A stretch of DNA of 64,000 bases, taken from positions 310,001-374,000 of the forward strand of contig JAJPYN010000008.1 in the NCBI GenBank assembly GCA_021204905.1. The letters are read 5' to 3'. The stretch is from Prevotella sp. (GTDB lineage: Bacteria; Bacteroidota; Bacteroidia; Bacteroidales; Bacteroidaceae). Below are positions 23,425-32,614 of the stretch, in pieces. A program made the translations under genes and the position numbers. The notes under the pieces were generated by a model. It was given only the letters and a program-made list of their open reading frames with translations, searched no databases and was not told the origin of the DNA. How positions within the stretch are numbered: position 1 is the first letter of the stretch; every line of letters begins with the position of its first letter.

Positions 23425-23805
23425 ATGACTATGGCAAAGACGAATGAAATATATAAATGTAAGGTCTGCGGACTGATGGTGGAAGTGGTGCACGACGGCA
23501 CCTGCACGCCGCAGTGTTGCGGGCAGCCGATGCAGCTCCTGAAAGAGAACACCACCGACGCGGCAACAGAGAAGCACGTGCCCGTCGTGGAGAAGACGGC
23601 GGACGGCTATCGTGTAAAGGTCGGCTCGGTGGCGCACCCGATGACGCCGGAGCATTACATAGAATGGATTGAGCTCGTTACTCCCTGCGGAGTGCTCCGC
23701 AAGCACCTCACTCCGAGCGACGAGCCGGTAGCGGAGTTCAAGACCGACGCCACTGACGTAACGGCACGCGAGTTCTGCAACCTCCACGGGCTCTGGAAGT
23801 CATAG
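23425..23805 (+). CDS. dfx: Desulfoferrodoxin (2Fe superoxide reductase)
   Basis: Reduces superoxide to peroxide without releasing oxygen, a defence used by anaerobes. 126 residues. The N-terminal desulforedoxin centre has four Cys in YKCKVCG and TPQCCGQPM. The catalytic mononuclear iron ligands lie in EKHVPVV, SVAHPMTPEHYIEW and FCNLHGLWK (His ligands plus the axial Cys). Start at 23425 or the second ATG at 23431. Last gene before a strong terminator, probably read through from hppA. Confidence 0.95.
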   Translation: MTMAKTNEIYKCKVCGLMVEVVHDGTCTPQCCGQPMQLLKENTTDAATEKHVPVVEKTADGYRVKVGSVAHPMTPEHYIEWIELVTPCGVLRKHLTPSDEPVAEFKTDATDVTAREFCNLHGLWKS

Positions 23806-23842
23806 TTGTTTCGGCAAACATTAATCAGAAACACAATTAAAA

Positions 23843-23877
23843 GAGGGTACGGTATCAATGCCGCGCCCTCCTTTTTT
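23843..23877 (+). terminator. Rho-independent terminator after dfx
   Basis: Stem 23843-23852 with 23861-23870 (one mismatch, one G-T pair), loop TATCAATG, followed after one C by seven T. It closes the atp-hppA-dfx run and separates it from the restriction-modification island. Confidence 0.85.
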
Positions 23878-23901
23878 TATTCTGCAAGAACTTATTTCGC
23901 G

Positions 23902-24813
23902 TTATAAGAGAGCATCCAATATCAACGGTAAATCCTCGTCAAGTATACCATTATAATCAGTGAACGGAATGCCGAATTTACTTAAAGCGATACTAAATCT
24001 TTTGTATCCATCTTTATCACGGCACGCTACCCAACAGATGTCCAATTTATTACATTGATTTTTATTCTGCTGAGACAAGGTATCGGCTACAAACAAATCG
24101 CTGTCTCGCGCGATTATAGCATCAGCACTTTCCGGATTGCCTTTACCCATCAATTTGACCTCGCATCTATAATTTCTTCCGTTATTCTTCAAGAAGAAAT
24201 CAACTTCTCTGTCAACCGCCAGATCCTTATTCTTAATGAAGTGTTCGGCATTGTAATATTGCGGGGCGACCTTATATAGCTTGCACAACGTTACCATTAA
24301 ATACTTCTCCACACGCTTGCCTGCCGTACTCCATAAACCTCCGCGCAGAGCGGCACGCTTGACGGCGAGGGCATTGATTACTATAAGGCTTTCGCTAATG
24401 TTTAACTCGACACTGACCTTTCGGAACTTAATTGTTAGTTGCAAATCGATATTCTCCTCATTCCTTGCAAGCTCCTCTATGCTTTCGTACAATACATTGA
24501 AATGCTCGTTCGAAGCGTCTAAGACAATCTCTTTCTTCGCCGTTCCGTACATATTCGCAACGGTTTTCTTATTAAGCCCCGCATATATCGCAACGTCGTC
24601 GGGAGATAAATCTTTGTTATTGATAAAGGTTTTTCTATACCAGTCAATGGTTATCTCCTTTGTGTTGAATTTAGCATCTACTATCTTCTTGAAAAAGTCG
24701 ATTGCGAACTGCAGGAACTCGGCATTAATTAAATTAATAATCTCTATCCTGTAGTCCTCGGACTTAAGTACGTGCGTAATAATATTACGGATTGTTTGAT
24801 TTGCTAATGTCAT
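23902..24813 (-). CDS. Type II restriction endonuclease, CfrBI-like
   Basis: 303 residues resembling the CfrBI restriction endonuclease family (CfrBI cuts at CCWWGG). A PD-(D/E)xK-type site is visible as REVDFFLKN followed by YRCEVKLMGKGNPESAD. The N-terminal half includes SPDDVAIYAGLNKKTVANMY, a helix-turn-helix-like stretch. Base composition is visibly AT-richer than the flanking genes. The start codon overlaps the methyltransferase stop by 4 nt, ensuring the methylase is translated first. Target specificity in this organism is unknown. Confidence 0.75.
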   Translation of the reverse strand: MTLANQTIRNIITHVLKSEDYRIEIINLINAEFLQFAIDFFKKIVDAKFNTKEITIDWYRKTFINNKDLSPDDVAIYAGLNKKTVANMYGTAKKEIVLDASNEHFNVLYESIEELARNEENIDLQLTIKFRKVSVELNISESLIVINALAVKRAALRGGLWSTAGKRVEKYLMVTLCKLYKVAPQYYNAEHFIKNKDLAVDREVDFFLKNNGRNYRCEVKLMGKGNPESADAIIARDSDLFVADTLSQQNKNQCNKLDICWVACRDKDGYKRFSIALSKFGIPFTDYNGILDEDLPLILDALL

Positions 24814-26219
24814 ATAGTGTTTCTGAATTGTTCGGTCGTCATAAATCTTGTCGGTATCTTTTCGCTTAGATAGGTTTTGCTTAAAAAGGTCTTCATATAC
24901 TCGACATACTTGTGTTCTTTCTCGGTTAAGAAGAACAATCTGCCCATACTCTTCGCCGTGCGACCTAACGTTCCGCTCCCTGCAAACGGGTCGAATATCA
25001 GGTCTCCCTTAAATGAGTAATACTCTATAACTCGCCGGCATAGCTCTACGGGGAATATGGCGGAGTGCACCTTATCCGATTTCGGACAAATCTTCCATAT
25101 ATTTGTCGTCTCATATCCGTCCGGCACCCTACTTTCTTCAACTACGTCGGAGCCGTATTGGTGAATATTCCAATCTATTAGTTTATCCGTCTTTTTCCGG
25201 TACACCATCAGGTATTCCGTCACGGCATTAGGCTTGTACGCCAACGGCTTCCTATGCTGCGCGAAGCCGCCGATCCTGTTTTTAACACTATATTCAGGCT
25301 TTTCCCAGACGATGTCGTCAATAAATTCCCATCCCATTTTTACCAGATAATGATGCAAATCAAAAGGAATAGGATAACGCTTGCTTGCATGCGAACGGCT
25401 GATACGCGGAATAATCACAGGCGAGGTGTTCACTATCAAGAACCGTCCCTCTTTCGTGGTTCGATAGACTTCTTTGAATACTTCGTCAAGAAAATTCAGA
25501 TATGCTTCGTAGCTCGGATATATGGAATAATCGCGAGCATTATAATAAGGAGGGGACGTAAATGTCAAATGAAAACTCTCGTTTGGCACGAGTTTAAGAA
25601 CTTCCAATACATCACCATTTACTATAACGTTCCTGAGAAAAGGATATGTTTCCGTATGTGGACATATACTTCGTTCTTGTGTCTTCGTTGTGAAATATTC
25701 CTTGCGTATAACGCTACTTATCATTTCGTTTTCGTGATTTGCCAATAGCTTCAACAGGTTATCTATTTCATCATCTCCTTTAAAGACCAACAAACCACGT
25801 ATTGCCTGACATACAATTTTAGGATCTTTGTCGCCAAGCAATAGCTTCAATAAAGGTATGGCACTCTTTGTGCGCATTCTTCCAATAGAAGATACGGCTT
25901 CACGTTTGACCATTGAGCTATCATCCTCAATCGCGATTTTATATAATAATTCGAGATATTTCTCTGATTTCGATTTTCCTATGATCCTCACTGTCTGAAA
26001 ACGCACGCTGTCACTCTTATTGTGCAACAACGGAAGGATGCTATCAACATCAAATGTAGACGGCAAATAACCAATATGTTCAAGTATAAATGCTAATTCT
26101 CCGCTATTTCCTATATGCTTTTCTAATACGCTCGCAATATTTTCGTTTTGCAGGACAATACCTTTGCCGTAATCTCTGATAAGATTATTACCTGGTCCGC
26201 TGTCAACATTTGTACTCAT
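24810..26219 (-). CDS. DNA methyltransferase with N-terminal HEAT repeats
   Basis: Modification partner of the adjacent endonuclease, 469 residues from the ATG at 26219; a longer frame starts upstream of the promoter's -7 box. Residues about 15-165 form helical HEAT-like repeats (SVRFQTVRIIGK, MVKREAVSSIGRMRTKSAIP, KIVCQAIRGLLVF). The rest is a beta-class amino-methyltransferase: catalytic motif FTSPPYYNARDYS and SAM-binding DPFAGSGTLGRTA. TSPPY favours cytosine-N4 methylation, as for M.CfrBI, but adenine-N6 cannot be excluded. AT-rich, likely acquired. Confidence 0.8.
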   Translation of the reverse strand: MSTNVDSGPGNNLIRDYGKGIVLQNENIASVLEKHIGNSGELAFILEHIGYLPSTFDVDSILPLLHNKSDSVRFQTVRIIGKSKSEKYLELLYKIAIEDDSSMVKREAVSSIGRMRTKSAIPLLKLLLGDKDPKIVCQAIRGLLVFKGDDEIDNLLKLLANHENEMISSVIRKEYFTTKTQERSICPHTETYPFLRNVIVNGDVLEVLKLVPNESFHLTFTSPPYYNARDYSIYPSYEAYLNFLDEVFKEVYRTTKEGRFLIVNTSPVIIPRISRSHASKRYPIPFDLHHYLVKMGWEFIDDIVWEKPEYSVKNRIGGFAQHRKPLAYKPNAVTEYLMVYRKKTDKLIDWNIHQYGSDVVEESRVPDGYETTNIWKICPKSDKVHSAIFPVELCRRVIEYYSFKGDLIFDPFAGSGTLGRTAKSMGRLFFLTEKEHKYVEYMKTFLSKTYLSEKIPTRFMTTEQFRNTI

Positions 26220-26245
26220 ACACAATTTTATATCGTATTTACTTA

Positions 26246-26274
26246 CAAAGATATGCAATTTTTCAAACTATCAA
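26246..26274 (-). promoter_or_regulatory. Promoter of the restriction-modification operon
   Basis: Minus-strand -7 TATCTTTG at 26246-26253, with a possible -33 TTG at 26272-26274 (18-nt spacing, slightly short). It places transcription start near 26240 and supports translation from 26219. Confidence 0.5.
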
Positions 26275-26301
26275 TACTGTCGGGGGCAGGAAGTTTCAAC
26301 C

Positions 26302-26318
26302 GGTTAGTGAGACTAACC
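26302..26318. other. Perfect 17-nt inverted repeat upstream of the methyltransferase
   Basis: GGTTAGT and ACTAACC flank GAG, a perfect 7-bp dyad with a 3-nt centre. It lies about 30 nt upstream of the R-M promoter and 38 nt beyond the pdxT stop codon. It could be an operator, a weak hairpin for pdxT transcripts, or an island-boundary sequence; there is no T-run. Confidence 0.45.
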
Positions 26319-26355
26319 ACTTCACGCTGCTCTGATTTGAGTTTGACTTGTACCT

Positions 26356-26928
26356 TTATTCTCCTCTGACGAGGCGGAGGAAATACTCGTGGAGGCGGGT
26401 GTCGGGATCGAGTTCGGGGTGAAAGGCGGTAACGAGTTGACGGTCTTGCTGCGCCGCGACGATGTGTCCGTCCACTGAGGCGAGCGCCTTTGTCGTGCCC
26501 GACACCTCTTTAATATACGGCGCGCGTATGAACGTCATAGGTATGTCGTCGCCGACACCCGCCACGGGTGCGACGGTGTGGAAGCTGCCGAGCTGTCTGC
26601 CGTAAGCGTTGCGGCACACGGTCATATCCATCGTCGCGATATACTCCCGTCCCTCTCTCTCCACGTTCTTGGCAAGCAGTATCAGTCCGGCACACGTCCC
26701 GAAGACCGGCAAGCCGTTTTTTATTGCCTGCCGTATCGGTTCCATCAGTCCCAAGTCGGTGAGCAGTTTCGTCTGAGTGGTGCTCTCGCCGCCGGGGATG
26801 ATTAGCGCGTCCTTCGCCTGCTCCCAGTCGGCGAGCTGCCGAACCTCGAACACCTCCGCGCCCAACTGCGTCAGCCGCCGCTCGTGCTCGATGAATGCGC
26901 CCTGTAAGGCTAATACCGCAACCCTCAT
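26356..26928 (-). CDS. pdxT: Pyridoxal 5'-phosphate synthase glutaminase subunit
   Basis: Class I glutaminase that supplies ammonia to PdxS for vitamin B6 (PLP) synthesis. 190 residues. AVLALQGAFIEH opens the protein, IIPGGESTT follows, the nucleophile Cys is in FGTCAGLILLAK, and the His/Glu of the triad are in AFHPELD. Starts 6 nt after pdxS. Confidence 0.97.
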   Translation of the reverse strand: MRVAVLALQGAFIEHERRLTQLGAEVFEVRQLADWEQAKDALIIPGGESTTQTKLLTDLGLMEPIRQAIKNGLPVFGTCAGLILLAKNVEREGREYIATMDMTVCRNAYGRQLGSFHTVAPVAGVGDDIPMTFIRAPYIKEVSGTTKALASVDGHIVAAQQDRQLVTAFHPELDPDTRLHEYFLRLVRGE

Positions 26929-26934
26929 CGAAGC

Positions 26935-27813
26935 TTATTTCCCGCGTTCCGCCATCAGCAGGCTAATCTCCTGCTCGTTGATACCCACCATCGCCTCGCC
27001 GAGGTCTTCGCTGAGCGTGGCGAGCATCTTCGCGTCTTTATAATTGGTTACCGCCTGTACGATTGCTGCGGCGCGTTTTGCCGGATTGCCGCTCTTGAAG
27101 ATGCCCGAACCGACGAACACGCCCTCGGCACCGAGCTGCATCATCAGCGCCGCATCGGCAGGTGTCGCCACGCCGCCCGCCGCAAAGTTCACCACAGGCA
27201 GGTGTCCGTTCTCGTGAACATAAACGACCAGCTCATACGGCACCTGCAACTGCTTTGCCGCTTCGTACAGTTCGTCCTCCGCCATCGACACGAGCCGCCG
27301 TATCTCGCTCTGCATCATTCGCATGTGGCGCACCGCCTGTATGATGTCGCCCGTGCCCGGCTCGCCTTTCGTGCGTATCATCGTCGCGCCCTCCGCAATA
27401 CGCCTGAGCGCCTCGCCGAGGTTCTTCGCGCCGCACACAAACGGCACGTCAAACTTCGTCTTGTCGATATGATAAACGTCGTCGGCGGGCGACAGCACCT
27501 CACTCTCATCGATATAATCTATCTCTATCGCCTGCAAGATCTGCGCCTCGGCAAAGTGTCCGATGCGGCATTTCGCCATTACGGGGATGCTGACCGCCTC
27601 TTGTATGCCGCGTATCATCTTCGGGTCGCTCATGCGGGATACGCCGCCGGCGGCACGGATGTCGGCGGGGATACGCTCTAATGCCATCACGGCACACGCG
27701 CCCGCCTGCTCCGCGATACGCGCCTGCTCAGGCGTTGTTACGTCCATTATTACTCCGCCCTTGAGCATCTGCGCCAAGTTGCGGTTCAGTAGTTGTCTTT
27801 CTGTAACCTTCAT
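26935..27813 (-). CDS. pdxS: Pyridoxal 5'-phosphate synthase lyase subunit
   Basis: Builds PLP from ribose 5-phosphate, glyceraldehyde 3-phosphate and ammonia, forming a 12-mer with PdxT. 292 residues. [20 protein letters not shown], the substrate-binding Lys region ([15 protein letters not shown]), and [20 protein letters not shown] are conserved. First gene of the pdxST operon with its own promoter. Confidence 0.98.
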   Translation of the reverse strand: MKVTERQLLNRNLAQMLKGGVIMDVTTPEQARIAEQAGACAVMALERIPADIRAAGGVSRMSDPKMIRGIQEAVSIPVMAKCRIGHFAEAQILQAIEIDYIDESEVLSPADDVYHIDKTKFDVPFVCGAKNLGEALRRIAEGATMIRTKGEPGTGDIIQAVRHMRMMQSEIRRLVSMAEDELYEAAKQLQVPYELVVYVHENGHLPVVNFAAGGVATPADAALMMQLGAEGVFVGSGIFKSGNPAKRAAAIVQAVTNYKDAKMLATLSEDLGEAMVGINEQEISLLMAERGK

Positions 27814-27853
27814 AATTATTTCGTTTTTGTCTGTTGTCTTCGAGTTGCGACTG

Positions 27854-27861
27854 CAAAGGTA
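27854..27861 (-). promoter_or_regulatory. Promoter -7 element of pdxST
   Basis: Minus-strand TACCTTTG matches TAnnTTTG about 41 nt upstream of pdxS. The nearest TTG upstream is 23 nt away, longer than usual. Confidence 0.55.
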
Positions 27862-27931
27862 GTAAAAAATAACCTGTTTCGCGCCAAGAGCAAGGCAAAT
27901 CGGGCTGCGAAAAAAGGGTTGTCAGCAAGGG

Positions 27932-28582
27932 TTAAAGAACGGACAACAACCCTGCGAAATCATCGATGATGAAATCGGCTCCGGCGGAGGTTAATTCGTC
28001 GATGGTGCCGTTGCCATACGACACGCCGACAGCGCGGACGCCGGCGCGATGAGCCATGAGGATGTCGAAGGCGGTATCACCTACAACGATGGCATTAGCG
28101 GCTGCTAAGTTATTGTCTTTCAGCGTTTTAAGTACAGGTTCAGGGTCAGGCTTGGCATTAGTTACATCGTCGCCGCCTAAAACGTATGCAATGTATTCAT
28201 CTATTTTCAACCTTTGCAAAAAATCGATCACCGACGCGCGGCCGCGGCTTGTGGCTATTGTCAGCAGGCATCCGCGACGATGCAGCTCCGTAATGGTTTC
28301 GACCACATTCGGGAACGCCGTTACCGCGCCGGGTCCGTCGTTCAGGCTGAAAAGGCGGCTGTAGGCGGTCTCGCAAAGGTCGGCCGTCGCCGCGTCCATG
28401 TCAATCAGCGTCGTGAACGTTTGCCGCAGGGGCAGGCCGATGCGCGAGGCATATTCTTCGTCGGTATGCTGCGGCAAGCCCAGTTCCTCCGCCGTTTGCC
28501 GCATCGTGCGGACAATCAGGCTGCGCGTGTCGCCTATCGTGCCGTCGAAATCGAGTATTACGAGCTTTATACCGCCGGGCAT
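27932..28582 (-). CDS. HAD-family phosphatase (phosphoglycolate phosphatase-like)
   Basis: Cytoplasmic haloacid-dehalogenase hydrolase of 216 residues. Motif I is ILDFDGTIGDT with the nucleophile Asp, motif II ATSRGRAS, and motifs III/IV KPDPEPVL followed by VVGDTAFDILMAHRAG. The helical cap between motifs I and II places it with the Gph/beta-phosphoglucomutase type. The substrate is not set by the sequence. It ends the gmd-fcl-glmS-HAD run, 6 nt after glmS. Confidence 0.85.
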   Translation of the reverse strand: MPGGIKLVILDFDGTIGDTRSLIVRTMRQTAEELGLPQHTDEEYASRIGLPLRQTFTTLIDMDAATADLCETAYSRLFSLNDGPGAVTAFPNVVETITELHRRGCLLTIATSRGRASVIDFLQRLKIDEYIAYVLGGDDVTNAKPDPEPVLKTLKDNNLAAANAIVVGDTAFDILMAHRAGVRAVGVSYGNGTIDELTSAGADFIIDDFAGLLSVL

Positions 28583-28588
28583 AGAATA

Positions 28589-30436
28589 TTATTCCACTGT
28601 TACCGACTTGGCGAGGTTACGGGGCTTGTCGACATCGCGTCCCTTGTATATCGCGACGTAATAAGCGAGCAACTGCAAGGGGATTGACGTTACTATCGGC
28701 GTGAGGCACTCGGGCACCTCCGGGATTTCGAGACAATAGTTCGCGAGGTCTTTTATTGCGTCGTTGCCGCGGTTGATGATTGCCACGACGATGCCGCCGC
28801 GTGCCTTCACCTGCTGCACGTTGCTCACTATCTTGTCGTAGAGAGAGTCGTGCGGGGCGATGATGACCGACGGCATATCGTTGTCGATGAGGGCGATAGG
28901 ACCGTGTTTCATCTCCGCTGCGGGGTAGCCCTCGGCGTGTATGTAGGATATCTCTTTCAGTTTGAGTGCGCCTTCGAGTGCCGTCGGGTAGTTGTAGCCG
29001 CGCCCTAAATAAAGGAAGTTACGCGCGAAAGTGAAGATTCTCGCCATCTCCTTTATTGTCGAGTCCAACTTCAACACCTCCCTGACAATATCGGGCATCT
29101 CCTGCAACTTGCGTGCGAGTGTCTCAATTTGCTCTTGCGGGAGCGTTCCTTTGAGCCCGGCTATGCAGAGCGCCAGGAGAGTGAGCACCGTAACCTGCCC
29201 CGTGAACGCCTTTGTCGACGCCACGCCAATCTCCGGTCCGACGTGGATGTACGTGCCGGAATCGGTGTTGCGCGGTATGGAAGACCCCACCACGTTGCAT
29301 ATACCGTAAACGAACGCGCCTTTCTCCCGCGCCAGTTTGATTGCCGCGAGGGTGTCCGCCGTCTCGCCCGACTGCGATATGGCGATGACCACATCCTTGT
29401 CAGTGAGGTAGGGCGAGCCGTAACGAAACTCCGATGCATACTCTACTTCGACGGGTATCCGGCACATCTCCTGTATCAGCCGCTTGCCGATGAGCCCCGC
29501 GTGCCACGACGTGCCGCACGCCACGATGACGATGCGGTTGGCGTGGAGGAACTTGTCGCGGTTGAGCATCACGCCGGAGAGCACCACGTGTCTAAAGTCG
29601 GAGGTGATACGTCCGCGGAGACAGTCGGTCAGCGTGTCGGGCTGTTGGAAGATCTCCTTCAACATAAACGTGTCGTAGCCGCCTTTCTCCATCTCCGCGA
29701 TACTCATCTCCAAGGTCTCCACGTCGAGCTCCGACGGTTTGTCCGTGTCGAGCGACTGCACCATAGGCGGCATACCGCGCCGCAGCTCCGCTATCTCGCC
29801 CTCGCGCAGATAGACCACCTTGTCGGTATAGCCCACTATCGGCGTGGCGTCCGAGGCGACAAACGTCTCGTCCGCGCCTATACCGATGACGAGGGGACTG
29901 CTTTGCTTCGCCACGACCATCACGTCGGGATTGCCGCGCTCGATGACGGCGATGGCGTATGCACCGTCCACCTGCCGGAGCGCTCCTTTCACGGCGTCGA
30001 GCAGTCCGCAGTCGTTGGTGAGCATTATATATTCTATCAGTTGGGCAAGCACCTCCGTGTCGGTCTCGCTCTTAAAGGTGTATCCGCATTTCTCCAATGT
30101 CTCTTTCAGGACGCGGTAGTTCTCGATGGTGCCGTTGTGCACGATGGCGAGCCGTCCCGTCTGCGACACCTGCGGATGGGCGTTTATGTCGTTCGGCTCG
30201 CCGTGGGTAGCCCAGCGGGTGTGCGCTATACCCATCGTCCCGTCAAGGTTCTTGCCGGCACACAGCGCCTCCAAATCGTCAACTTTGCCGTGCGATTTGT
30301 ATATATTGACTTGTCCGTCTAAGGCTTCAAGCGCCACCCCGGCAGAGTCATATCCGCGATACTCCAAGCGGTGCAGACCGCCGACGAGGATGTCGAACGC
30401 GCGTTTATTTCCCAAATAACCTACTATTCCGCACAT
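28589..30436 (-). CDS. glmS: Glucosamine-fructose-6-phosphate aminotransferase (isomerising)
   Basis: Makes glucosamine 6-phosphate from fructose 6-phosphate and glutamine, the entry to peptidoglycan and LPS amino sugars. 615 residues. N-terminal glutaminase starts MCGIVGYLG with Cys2 as nucleophile; two SIS sugar-isomerase domains follow (VACGTSWHAGLIGKRL; ISQSGETADTLAAI). The C-terminus, KPRNLAKSVTVE, is the usual ending. It lies 23 nt after fcl, placing amino-sugar and fucose-nucleotide synthesis together. Confidence 0.98.
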   Translation of the reverse strand: MCGIVGYLGNKRAFDILVGGLHRLEYRGYDSAGVALEALDGQVNIYKSHGKVDDLEALCAGKNLDGTMGIAHTRWATHGEPNDINAHPQVSQTGRLAIVHNGTIENYRVLKETLEKCGYTFKSETDTEVLAQLIEYIMLTNDCGLLDAVKGALRQVDGAYAIAVIERGNPDVMVVAKQSSPLVIGIGADETFVASDATPIVGYTDKVVYLREGEIAELRRGMPPMVQSLDTDKPSELDVETLEMSIAEMEKGGYDTFMLKEIFQQPDTLTDCLRGRITSDFRHVVLSGVMLNRDKFLHANRIVIVACGTSWHAGLIGKRLIQEMCRIPVEVEYASEFRYGSPYLTDKDVVIAISQSGETADTLAAIKLAREKGAFVYGICNVVGSSIPRNTDSGTYIHVGPEIGVASTKAFTGQVTVLTLLALCIAGLKGTLPQEQIETLARKLQEMPDIVREVLKLDSTIKEMARIFTFARNFLYLGRGYNYPTALEGALKLKEISYIHAEGYPAAEMKHGPIALIDNDMPSVIIAPHDSLYDKIVSNVQQVKARGGIVVAIINRGNDAIKDLANYCLEIPEVPECLTPIVTSIPLQLLAYYVAIYKGRDVDKPRNLAKSVTVE

Positions 30437-30459
30437 ATATTGTTAATGATGTATTAGTC

Positions 30460-31401
30460 TTACCTCTCCGCCCGCATCGGGTTGTTCAAGAAGTCGTCGT
30501 ATGCAAGACGTATGCCGAGAGCGAGTTCGGTGGAGTACGTCCACCCGAGACTGCGCGCTTTTGATACGTCGAGCAGCTTCCTCGGCGTGCCGTTAGGTTT
30601 CGTCGTGTCCCAGCGAATAACTCCCTCATAGCCCACAACTTGCGCCACCAACTCCGCCAACTCCTTGATTGTAATCTCCTTGCCCGTGCCGGCGTTGACC
30701 GTCTCGCAACCGCTGTAATTGTTCATCAGGAAGACGCAGAGGTCGGCGAGGTCGTCAACATAGAGGAACTCCCTTAGCGGACTGCCGTCGCCCCAGCATA
30801 CCACCTCTTGCAGTCCCGCCTCCTTCGCCTCGTGGAACCGACGGATGAGTGCCGGCAGGACGTGGCTGTGCGTGGGGTGGTAGTTGTCGTTGGGACCGTA
30901 GAGGTTGGTCGGCATCACGCTGATATAATCCGCGCCGTACTGCCGGGAGAGGTACTCGCAATATTTCAGTCCCGCAATCTTCGCAAGGGCGTACGCCTCG
31001 TTGGTCTTCTCTAACGACGAGGTAAGAAGGCAGCTCTCCTTCATCGGTTGGGGAGCCAGACGGGGATAGATACACGACGACCCGAGAAACTCCAACTTCC
31101 GGCAGCCGTTCTTCCACGCGGCGTGTATGACATTCATCTCGAGCATCATATTGTCATACATAAAGTCTGCCGGCGCACTCTCGTTCGCCACGATGCCCCC
31201 GACTTTTGCCGCGGCGAGGAACACGTACTCCGGTCGCTCGGCGGCGAAGAACGCCTCCACATCAGCCTGACGCCTCAGGTCAAGCTCCTTGTGCGTGCGA
31301 GTAATAATATTGGTGTACCCTTGCCGCGTCAGGCAGCGCACGATAGCGGACCCCACCATACCGCGATGTCCCGCCACGTATATCTTTGATTCGCGTTCCA
31401 T
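30460..31401 (-). CDS. fcl: GDP-L-fucose synthase
   Basis: Epimerase/reductase converting GDP-4-keto-6-deoxymannose to GDP-L-fucose with NADPH. 313 residues. Rossmann motif [14 protein letters not shown] at the start; the catalytic Tyr-x3-Lys is in [15 protein letters not shown] with Ser of [13 protein letters not shown]. It follows gmd by 12 nt, so the operon makes GDP-fucose for surface glycans or glycoproteins, a common Bacteroides trait. Confidence 0.97.
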   Translation of the reverse strand: MERESKIYVAGHRGMVGSAIVRCLTRQGYTNIITRTHKELDLRRQADVEAFFAAERPEYVFLAAAKVGGIVANESAPADFMYDNMMLEMNVIHAAWKNGCRKLEFLGSSCIYPRLAPQPMKESCLLTSSLEKTNEAYALAKIAGLKYCEYLSRQYGADYISVMPTNLYGPNDNYHPTHSHVLPALIRRFHEAKEAGLQEVVCWGDGSPLREFLYVDDLADLCVFLMNNYSGCETVNAGTGKEITIKELAELVAQVVGYEGVIRWDTTKPNGTPRKLLDVSKARSLGWTYSTELALGIRLAYDDFLNNPMRAER

Positions 31402-31413
31402 TCTCCGAACTTC

Positions 31414-32502
31414 TTACTTTACAATACCTTTCTCCAAATACTCCGCGAGGTTCATCTTCACTTCCTCCCCGGCACGCTCCGCCGCCACTTTCGCCATGTC
31501 CGCGTCGGTCATCAGTTTCACAAGTTGCTCGAAAGAGGTCTTGGTCGGGTTCCACCCCAGCTCGCGCCGCGCCTTGCTCGCATCGCCAAGGAGGTTCACC
31601 ACGTCGGTAGGGCGGTAGAAGTCCTTCGACACCTCAACGAGCACCCGTCCCGTAGCACGGTCGATGCCTTTCTCGTCCGCACCCTCGCCCTTAAATTCCA
31701 GTTCGATGCCCACGTTCTTGAAAGCGAGGTAACAGAAGTCGCGCACGGAGTGTTGCACGCCCGTAGCGATGACGAAATCTTCTGCCGTAGCCTTTTGCAG
31801 GATAAGCCACATACACTCCACATAGTCCTTCGCATAGCCCCAGTCGCGCATCGAGGAGAGGTTGCCCAAATACAACTTCTCCTGCTTGCCCTGCTTAATT
31901 CGCGCCGCCGCAAGGGTTATCTTCCGAGTAACGAAGGTCTCCCCCCTGCGCTCCGACTCGTGATTAAAGAGTATGCCGGAGCAGCAGAACATGCCGTACG
32001 CCTCACGGTACTCGCGCACTATCCAATAGCCGTAGAGCTTCGCCACGGCGTAGGGGCTGTAAGGGTGGAACGGCGTCTCCTCGTTCTGCGGCACATCCTC
32101 CACTTTGCCGTACAGCTCCGAGGTGGACGCCTGATATACTCGGCAGGTCTTTGCCAGTCCGCACAGCCGCACCGCCTCCAACACGCGCAGCACGCCCGTA
32201 GCGTCCACGTCGGCAGTGAACTCCGGCGAGTCGAACGACACCTGCACGTGGCTCTGCGCCGCAAGGTTATACAGCTCGTCGGGACGCACCTTACCCACAA
32301 CCTGTACTAAAGACATCGAGTCTTCGAGGTGGGCATAATGAAGATGAAAGTGCGGGCGACCCTCGAGGTGAGCTATTCTCTCGCGGAAATCGACGGACGA
32401 GCGGCGGATGGTGCCGTGCACGTCGTACCCCTTTTCCAACAGGAACTCTGCCAAGTAAGACCCGTCCTGACCGGTAATTCCCGTTATAAGTGCTGTTTTC
32501 AT
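31414..32502 (-). CDS. gmd: GDP-mannose 4,6-dehydratase
   Basis: First committed step of GDP-fucose synthesis, NADP-dependent. 362 residues. [23 protein letters not shown] is represented at the N-terminus ([18 protein letters not shown]), followed by STSELYGKV and the catalytic [13 protein letters not shown]. First gene of the gmd-fcl-glmS-HAD run, with its own promoter at 32572-32603 and a repeat-rich leader of about 65 nt (AGC/ATTAAA-type degenerate units). Confidence 0.98.
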   Translation of the reverse strand: MKTALITGITGQDGSYLAEFLLEKGYDVHGTIRRSSVDFRERIAHLEGRPHFHLHYAHLEDSMSLVQVVGKVRPDELYNLAAQSHVQVSFDSPEFTADVDATGVLRVLEAVRLCGLAKTCRVYQASTSELYGKVEDVPQNEETPFHPYSPYAVAKLYGYWIVREYREAYGMFCCSGILFNHESERRGETFVTRKITLAAARIKQGKQEKLYLGNLSSMRDWGYAKDYVECMWLILQKATAEDFVIATGVQHSVRDFCYLAFKNVGIELEFKGEGADEKGIDRATGRVLVEVSKDFYRPTDVVNLLGDASKARRELGWNPTKTSFEQLVKLMTDADMAKVAAERAGEEVKMNLAEYLEKGIVK

Positions 32503-32571
32503 AATATACTGATATTTAATGTTTTAATGTTCGCTATTTGAAAATTTAATGCTTGCTGTTTTTTTGATATG

Positions 32572-32603
32572 CAAAAATAAGGTTTGGCGCGTGGAAAATC
32601 AAA
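32572..32603 (-). promoter_or_regulatory. Promoter of gmd-fcl-glmS
   Basis: On the minus strand, -33 TTTG (32600-32603) and -7 TATTTTTG (32572-32579) are 20 nt apart, a full match to the Bacteroidetes consensus. Confidence 0.72.
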
Positions 32604-32614
32604 CAATCGGCGGT

